This document shows positions 58,201 through 64,000 of a DNA stretch of 64,000 nucleotides, piece after piece (positions within the stretch are counted from its first letter, which is position 1; the number at the start of each line of letters is the position of its first letter). The translations under genes were made by a program, and so were the position numbers. The DNA lies in NCBI GenBank assembly GCA_019916065.1, contig CM034233.1, forward strand, positions 4,405,501 through 4,469,500, in the 5' to 3' direction. Source of the DNA: Vitellaria paradoxa (taxonomy: Eukaryota; Streptophyta; Magnoliopsida; Ericales; Sapotaceae). The notes under the pieces were generated by a model, which was given only the letters and a program-made list of their open reading frames with translations, was not told where the DNA came from and made no database searches.

Positions 58201-61200
58201 CGTGTAAAGTTGGCATCAAGAATAAAACCTAAACAGCAATTGTTTCAAATCAACAACAAAAAGACATGGAGTACATAAACAACAAGATGATGTAATTATC
58301 TGTGAAAAAAAGAAATACAAACAAAACTAACCGCATGCAATGTTCCATAAGGACGAGGTCTAATAGAACCAAGTTGAGCCAATTTGTCTTGGAGAGTAGA
58401 ACCTATGAAATTGCTCTCAGAAGCTTCCTTCAATAGAGCCTCCCCTTTTGCCTCCATAATTTTCTTTTCTGCTTGAGTATGTGTCTAGAATCAAGTGTAA
58501 AACGTCAAGCATTGAGTCCTTAATGCATCTTGAAACACACGGATAATTCATATTAAACAATGACAATTCTGCTGTCTTTATCGAAACATTCAGAAGGTAT
58601 GCACCCTTTTATTTTATTTATTTATTTATTTTTGAAGAAGAAGACAATCATCTGAGATGATCAGTTATTATCGTTTCAAAAATGGTGAAATCAGAAAGAA
58701 TCCAAACTCTTTGACCAAAATTATGGTGCATGTATGCCGTGCTGTGAAATTTGGGTAGCAATCTTTGCATACAAATACATCATTTTGCACTGAAAATAAA
58801 ATATGATAATTTTAAACTAGTAGTTTCCTAATGGCAGGAGATAAAAGTAACAAAACAACAACTAGCCATCTCTTAAACTCCACAAGCCTTTGATAACTGG
58901 AACAACCGTGGATTACAATCAGTGACATCCAGGTACATTCCTCCCATAAACTTTTTTTTCCCCAATGTTAATGGGTAAACAATGAAAAAATGTCTATGCG
59001 CACGTGCTTTTGTGTGTGTGGGTGGGTGTCTGCGTGAGAGAGAGAGAGAGCATTTAACAATGATAACCTCCTATTTTTCTGGGATTAATCTATAACTGGC
59101 AAAAGAGAGGCAAAAAACAATGATAGCCCAATTCTTGAACAACTAATTAACAAACCAACTTTCACAGAAACCTCTCAAGAAAACAATAAAATTCAGAATG
59201 CAAGCATAATTTTTGTAAACAAAATAACTGTCAAACAAGTCCCAACATCACCTGCATACGTGTCACAAGAACCCATATTGGGTTTGTCAGCAATACGTTT
59301 AACGACCTGCAAAGAAAACCGTTTGCTGTTAGATGTCATCCAAAGAAGGAAAAACCATAGGCAAATAGCCAGGGAGACATTGATTACAACAGAACTTTCA
59401 CATAAACATCCCATCCCTCAAAAACAATGAAATGTTAATAGATTCTTTTTTTTTTCCGTCATATGAATAGATTTTTTTACCCCGCAATAGCTGCCACAAT
59501 AAGCCAAGATAACATGCCAACGGTACCATCCCCATGTCCTTTGTTTCTACTGGTAACTGCAATGGCCTCAGCCTTGTTTTTGAAAACCTGATAAAAATAG
59601 TAATAAATGCCCTGGAAGCATTAAAAGAAAAGTATTAGACCCCCAACTAAAATATTTCCGTGAAGAGTAAACACTTCAAGGGAAAATATCTGAGGCAGAA
59701 ACATTTGAGAACCAGTCATGATATTAATTTTCAATATGATTTGGGATGATCAAATTTTTAGATTACTTGAACTTATGACCAATATTGGAGATGAGTGAAA
59801 GATCGCAATTAGGAATTTCCTACTAGTGGTATTAAAAAATATTCACCAAAGTCTCCTTATGTTTATAACAAACACCTCCATGGACTAACTGAGTGGAGAT
59901 TATCAAGCATAATCTCTCAAGAGAACATATCAACAAATGAAGGCCACAAAATTATGAAATGGCAGAGCACAATTATGGGCTCATCAATAAAAAGGAGGGG
60001 GAGAAATTTTCTGTTTCACTCTCATCAACTCCGAAAATTCAGGTTTTGTTGAAAAGAAATAAACTAACTTCAGCTGAAGACTCCAGCTAAGAGGACGGAA
60101 TCAATTTGGATATGAATGTCACCAAACTTTTGCAAGTATTCAGAACTTTTCAAACCAATATACTAGCATAACACAGAAGTCCACGAGCAAGAATGGTTTG
60201 ATTTATATAAAAACATCTTTGCACAGAAAATAGGTGGTTTGGGGCACCAAAGGAAGAGAGATTCGTACAGCTCCATCAAAAGAAAAAGAACCAAGATAGC
60301 CTAATTTAACTTGTTTTGGTTTCATGATTGGCAAAATGAATTTTTTGCACGCTATCATTTCTGACAAAATGCGCACACATGAGATCCACCACCAATACCT
60401 TATTTTAGATTGATGGGTAACAAGAAAATGGTGCATAAGGCAGCAGAGTTAAAAGCATCTCACTTGAGAATACTGATTTATGGTGGTGATACCATCTTTT
60501 GTGTCAATTGTTGATCATAACATTTTAAGATTTGGGATTCACATTTCTACTACTATGTTCAGGGCATCAACTCATATAGGTGTACAATAAGAAATGTAAA
60601 GACCTGTGAAGCGGCAGTTCCCAGCAGAGAAGGCTTCAGACCACTGTAAAGCCCTCCCCATCCTTCACTCCTTACCACCTTATAAACAGAATAACAGCAA
60701 AGCAGTCAATGAAACATTTGAATGTCCAACATAATAAAACGAAGGTTAATGCTATAATACTAGAAATTTATTAGAAGCAGAAAAAAAAAATGACCAGAAT
60801 GACATGATTATGGACCAATAATGCTATATAACCAAAATATTATTCCAATAATGCGGCTTCATTGTGGAGCAAGGGGGGTCTATATGCAGTTTTATTACAA
60901 TAGTGGCACTGCCACATCATTTCCAATTCAAAAATTTAATATTAATTAGATTAGAAAAAAATTAGAATTAATTAATAATTAGAATGAATTAATTAGATTA
61001 ATAATTAGATTAAATAGATTAAACTTATCTTAGATTAAATTTATTATGTAAAAATCTATAGAAAATAGATATAGAAAACAAAGCAATATGTAAATGTATA
61101 TTTTGTATATATTTCTATTATATATAGAATATATAAATATATATATAATTGTATATAAAATTACAACGTATATAGAATTCTATATCTTTAATAAGATTCT

Positions 61201-63799
61201 AATTTAATAATTAGAAATATATGATATGGAATATATTTCTATCATATATAGAATATATAAATATATATATATAATTGTATATAAAATTACAATGTATATG
61301 GAATTCTATATCTTTAATAAGATTTTAATTTAATAATTAGAAACATATGATATGGAATAAAATATCGAAAATGTAATAAAAAAATTGCAAATGAATTTAA
61401 AAACGAAAAATCCTTTTGTGGGCTAATAAACGAACCAAAATGCACGAGCTCAGTTTGTACTCGGCTCGCTAAAAGCTCGTTCAAGATGGTTCACTATAAA
61501 ATCAAGTCAAACTTAAATAAAATTTGTAAATTGAGCTCAACGGGAAATAATCAAGCTCGTTTAACAAAATAAACTTGAACATAGTTTCAACTACTCAGCT
61601 CGGCCCATCTCATTTGCAGCTCCACTTATAGGAAGCGGATTTAGAATATTCACTAAAGACATGTCTAGTACGAGGTGAAAATTTTGGGATTAAAAGATTA
61701 CGGGATTAATTGTTACTCTAGTAATGGTTACTGGGCAACAAGTTTGTGGTACTTATATTTGTAATGAGAGTAAATATTATCCAGTAATAATTATATTATG
61801 TCTCGAATGCTAAAAATTTTGAAGGGATAAAAGTTAATTGTGTTTGGAATGAGGATAAATTAACCAAGTGTAAAAGTTAATATTTAATTTTAATAAAATA
61901 TTATAATAAAATAAATCATCATAATCATTGTTATTTTAATAATAATAAATTTTAATAAAAAATATATTATTAAAATATATAATTTTAAATAAACATATTA
62001 ATTACAAAAAATAATTTTATCATAGATTAATATTTCAATAGTAATTAATTTTAATAGTGAATTATTATTTGTTAAAAAATATTTTTATTTTGATAAAATA
62101 ATTTAATAAAACAAATAATTTTAGTTTATTTAAATAAATTATTGATTTTAATAAATTATATTAATACAATACATAATCTAGCAAATTATTATTTATAAGA
62201 CATAATTTTCATTTAATAAAATAAATTATTTTAATAAATCGTTATTATTTATCAAACATTAATTTTAATTTGAGAAAATAAACAATTTTAGTCATAAATT
62301 AATATTTCAATAGTATTATTTTAATAAAATAAAATAAATTATTTTAATAATAAACTATTATTTGTTAAATATTATTTTGATAAAATAATTTAATAATTAG
62401 TTAATTTTAGTTTGATTAGATAAAATATTATTTTATAATATTTATTATAATTATTTATAGGAGAATGTTGCTTAAAATTTTACACGAGGATAGAGAAATA
62501 TTTTATGGGGGTAATAAGAAAAGAGTAAAATTTTCCCATTACCCCCGTTACCACCTCCTTCTAGAATAAAAATTCACCCCAACGCAGAATAATCGTTACC
62601 CCATCATCCAAAATGATGTAATAGAAGGTAAAAATTACTCCAGTAAAATTTTTCCTCCGTTACCCCCAAAACAAACATCTCCTAAGGGGCACCAAGTAGC
62701 TAAAAAGAAGATAACGAATTACGTTCGATTAAGAATAAGCTTTTAGGGAGAGAAAATTTAATTTTGGACATTAAAACGGTAAATATACTTTTCACATTAA
62801 AATTGTTGAACGAATACTTTTAGTAGGACCTGAGATTTACTAGGATGTCCCTTATTACCAAAATATATATATATATATATATATATATTATTAAGTTTAC
62901 TAGGATGTCATTTGTTACTAAAAAATATATATATAATTATTATTATTAAGTTTCCTAGGATGTTTTTCGTTACCAAAAAATATATAATTATTATTAAGTT
63001 TATTAGTATGTCCACCATTGCCCAAAAAAATATAATTATTATTAAGTTTTATTATTTATAGAATTTATTATATTATAAATTATACACAAAAGTATTTAAT
63101 AGTATAATGAGATAATATAATTTATTTCACAAAAATTATTTAGGTTTGATTCTTATAAACTCCTTTTACTTTGAAAATTTTTGAGTCAACTACCAAAATA
63201 CTCCAATTTTGAATTAATTTAATTTTTTTAATAAAACTATTTTGATAATTTCAACTTCCACTCTCGGAAGAGCCTCATTGGCTCAACTTGTCCGCCCTTG
63301 CCTACTTATATCAATGCAAAATAAAAGACCCGTCAAATTACCATTTAATTCAGGACTGTTACTGCCGAATAATTCTGGTTGTTTTTTTTTTTATGAGAAA
63401 AATCATTTTTTTTAAATGAAATGAAATAAACAGATGTGGTGAGGGGAATGAACCAGGAATGCGAATGGAAAAGGCAAACCTGGAGGATTTGAACAAGTGT
63501 GCCCCCAGCAGGACGGCTAGGAGGGGGCGAGCGTCCACCACTCTTGGCAAGCCTCTCGGTCTGTTGACGCGTATTCACCTGTAATTAATCGGACGCGCAG
63601 TGGTGAGGGATCAGCGACCACCGACCTCATACAAAATTAAGGTCGAAATATGCATATACATGCACACATATATATAAATTGGGAAGGAATTACAACACAC
63701 ATAACCTGGTGGCTTTACCGTTTGGAGGGGATAAGTGACGATCTGAGCGATTATACCGCCGCCGGCTCCGGCCAACCCATTCACCACTGCGTTTGACAT
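46225..63799 (-). CDS. PXN: Peroxisomal NAD carrier PXN (11 exons, 356 aa)
   Basis: This is a mitochondrial-carrier-family protein of the peroxisomal membrane. Arabidopsis PXN (331 aa, PMP38/APEM3) brings NAD+ into peroxisomes and supports beta-oxidation. Exons on the minus strand: 63719-63799, 63480-63578, 60604-60678, 59481-59611, 59252-59306, 58332-58484, 57080-57148, 56892-56999, 56499-56567, 55586-55640 and 46225-46400. All are GT..AG and in frame. The three carrier repeats are marked by YPLQTVNTR (proline 24), NPIWVLVTRMQ (proline 138) and YPLLVVKSRLQ (proline 275). The C terminus GMSTKIVQSVLAASVLFMVKEEL matches the family. The linker in exon 2 (SGGRSPPPSRPAGGT) is longer and richer in proline than I remember in Arabidopsis. 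Intron 10 is 9.2 kb and full of transposons, but both splice sites look normal. Confidence 0.95.
46762..47215 (-). mobile_element. L1-type LINE endonuclease-region fragment in PXN intron 10
   Basis: The minus strand reads FSGAVQSILPILCSDHSPVL then PFIFENTLPLVEGF, the end of the L1 endonuclease and its linker to reverse transcriptase. Upstream, a shifted frame reads GGDLSAVRFFDEC. Frameshifts and stops make it inactive. It lies in the same orientation as PXN. Confidence 0.8.
47550..47996 (-). mobile_element. hAT transposase remnant in PXN intron 10
   Basis: The minus-strand frame 47,721-47,996 contains NAYIAYRILLIVSVIVVPVE then RSFSKLKLLISYL, the C-terminal dimerisation motif of hAT transposases of the zinc-finger-MYM-like group. 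Only this end is present and no inverted terminal repeats were found. Confidence 0.75.
47997..49149. other. PXN intron 10, unassigned part
   Basis: No coding sequence or repeat could be named. There is a C-run followed by an A-run at 48,166-48,187. Confidence 0.5.
49150..49188 (+). mobile_element. Left piece of a LINE split by the Ty3 element
   Basis: About 30 bases of LINE coding sequence (frame reading ALEEKTGK) end with the target duplicate GATTT at 49,184-49,188. The frame continues at 54,700 after the LTR element. The LINE is 5'-truncated here. Confidence 0.75.
49189..49812 (+). repeat. 5' LTR
   Basis: 624 bases ending in TGACA. Compared with the 3' LTR it lacks the first three bases (TGT) and carries an 11-base extra segment near its start. 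Internally it repeats GATTATTAGGRAGTTGTTA-like units. A TATTTAAGG promoter-like box lies near 49,609. Confidence 0.9.
49816..49827 (+). promoter_or_regulatory. Primer-binding site, initiator tRNA-Met type
   Basis: TGGTATCAGAGC starts three bases after the 5' LTR. This is the usual plant initiator methionine tRNA complement. Confidence 0.9.
49836..54026 (+). pseudogene. Broken gag-pol of the Ty3 chromovirus
   Basis: The frame opens at ATG 49,836 and runs to a TAG at 52,488-52,490 inside the end of RNase H. The gag part has the retrotransposon gag domain and a CX2C...HX..C knuckle (50,691-50,732). The protease active-site triplet is NSG instead of DSG (Asn codon at 50,886). Reverse transcriptase keeps FFDD (aspartates at 51,834-51,839). 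A second TAG lies at 52,947-52,949, next to the last cysteine of the integrase zinc finger. A 21-base tandem duplication with a stop, plus a frame change, lies at 53,344-53,385 in the integrase core. A further frame change lies near 53,850 and a TAG at 54,024-54,026 in the chromodomain. The element cannot make its own enzymes. Confidence 0.95.
54071..54083 (+). promoter_or_regulatory. Polypurine tract before the 3' LTR
   Basis: AAGGGGTGGGCAA directly precedes the TGTTATGCC start of the 3' LTR and primes plus-strand synthesis in this class. Confidence 0.75.
54084..54699 (+). repeat. 3' LTR
   Basis: 616 bases, starting TG and ending CA. It is nearly identical to the 5' LTR and followed by the target duplicate GATTT. 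Confidence 0.95.
54700..55280 (+). mobile_element. Right piece of the split L1-type LINE, with poly(A) end
   Basis: It resumes the frame from 49,183 as DFPWRSIWANAAPPK. Further on, with frame breaks, it reads CCLCKRDGETINHLF, FDSWWRAKVQKGQKKAWRII and IWWIIWKE-like text, the C-terminal zinc-binding region of plant L1 ORF2. An A-run at 55,268-55,278 may be its tail. The LINE is plus strand, so antisense to PXN. Confidence 0.85.
55850..56340. repeat. Possible copia-type LTR remnant in PXN intron 9
   Basis: The plus strand contains TTTATAGTGGATAGTTACAC and then TTTTTTCCTGCAAGGGTTTC, an arrangement common in R/U5 of Ty1/copia LTRs. No partner LTR or coding region was seen. The borders are guesses. 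Confidence 0.3.
57570..58140 (-). mobile_element. L1-type LINE 3' fragment in PXN intron 6
   Basis: The minus strand reads DGVWWRLTPSGNSSVKSF and later CRLCKEDGEF followed by an IWCERNRI-like phrase, the degenerate zinc-binding end of L1 ORF2. It has many frame breaks and the same orientation as PXN. Confidence 0.7.
58485..59251 (-). other. PXN intron 5
   Basis: No coding sequence. A GA microsatellite lies at about 59,034-59,052. Confidence 0.6.
59612..60603 (-). other. PXN intron 3
   Basis: No coding segment, repeat or mobile element was recognised. The 77-codon minus-strand frame at 60,203-60,436 has no family match. Confidence 0.55.
61106..61356. repeat. 124-bp tandem duplication in PXN intron 2
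   Basis: The block starting ATATATTTCTATTATATATAG at 61,107 is repeated from 61,231 with a few changes (for example AACGTATATAG against AATGTATATGG). It is very AT-rich. Confidence 0.85.
61440..62700. repeat. Repeat-derived stretch in PXN intron 2
   Basis: 61,440-61,620 is rich in GAGCTC/GCTCG words seen in dispersed plant repeats. About 61,655-62,695 may be a long non-autonomous element: the left part has TTACTCTAGTAATGGTTAC, and the right part, reversed, has GTAACGG...TTTTACTGGAGTAA. The interior is AT-rich TTTAATAAAATAA text with no coding. Confidence 0.35.
62828..63050. repeat. Imperfect minisatellite in PXN intron 2
   Basis: Four imperfect units of AAGTTTACTAGGATGT followed by a TTACCAAAAAATATAT-like spacer and an ATTATT run lie in tandem. 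A TA microsatellite sits in the first unit (about 62,863-62,888). Confidence 0.8.
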
Positions 63800-63902
63800 G
63801 CCTCCGGATAATCGGCCGCTTTCCTCTCCTCGTATCGGCTTAATTTTCTTTTTAATTATTATTACTATTATTATTGTCTCCGGGGTTCGGGTGTGCGCTT
63901 TC

Positions 63903-63912
63903 ATTGGCCAAT
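63903..63912. promoter_or_regulatory. Palindromic double CCAAT box upstream of PXN
   Basis: ATTGGCCAAT reads the same on both strands and gives a CCAAT box in each direction, 104 bases upstream of the PXN start codon. NF-Y complexes bind CCAAT; function here is inferred. Confidence 0.45.
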
Positions 63913-64000
63913 CAAAATAGCAACCGTGGAATGATAATTGGCCTTATTTGGTGTTGGTAAAAAAAAAAAATATAAAATTTTACGAAATCCTACAAACACA

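Noticed and set aside
1..64000. tRNA, rRNA or known structured RNA genes
   Set aside because: I looked for T-loop GGTTCRANYCC motifs and conserved RNA cores on both strands and found none convincing. A tRNAscan or Infernal search would be decisive.

Overview
This is eukaryotic nuclear DNA from a flowering plant, very probably a eudicot. The evidence is many-exon genes with AT-rich GT..AG introns, four proteins that align best with Arabidopsis proteins recalled from memory, plant-type LINE (L1), hAT, MITE and Ty3 chromovirus remnants, and AT-rich spacers. No bacterial, organellar, tRNA or rRNA gene was recognised.

Layout. 1-8,761 is AT-rich spacer dominated by a diverged tandem segmental duplication of the SEC5 promoter and start of exon 1. 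The broken copy lies at about 540-3,490 and the copy feeding the live gene at about 5,480-8,970. 8,762-28,279 (+) is the exocyst subunit SEC5 in 21 exons (1,095 aa), with three antisense LINE fragments and three local tandem duplications in its introns. 30,076-33,961 (+) is the plastid atypical kinase ABC1K3 in 7 exons (721 aa), with one GC-AG intron and a MITE in its last intron. 34,000-41,160 is a 7 kb AT-rich spacer with several MITE-like elements, a hairpin cluster and an element with a repeated hairpin module. 41,363-44,607 (+) is a STICHEL-like, DnaX-family (pol III gamma/tau-like) AAA+ protein. 63,799-46,225 (-) is the peroxisomal NAD carrier PXN in 11 exons (356 aa), spread over 17.6 kb. 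Its last intron is 9.2 kb long and holds a LINE fragment, a hAT remnant, and a second LINE split by a complete but disabled Ty3 chromovirus with 616-624 bp LTRs.

The four genes are ordinary single nuclear genes with unrelated jobs: exocytosis, plastoglobule prenylquinone metabolism, trichome or cell-shape control, and peroxisomal cofactor import. They do not form a cluster or pathway. STICHEL-like and PXN are convergent; SEC5, ABC1K3 and STICHEL-like run in the same direction. I found no convincing new multi-gene system. The most notable items are the SEC5 5' duplication, the frame-confirmed nested transposon, the hairpin-amplified MITE, the frame-neutral GC-AG intron of ABC1K3, and the altered Walker B motif of the STICHEL-like protein. 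Exon borders were derived by hand from splice signals, reading-frame continuity and remembered family alignments.
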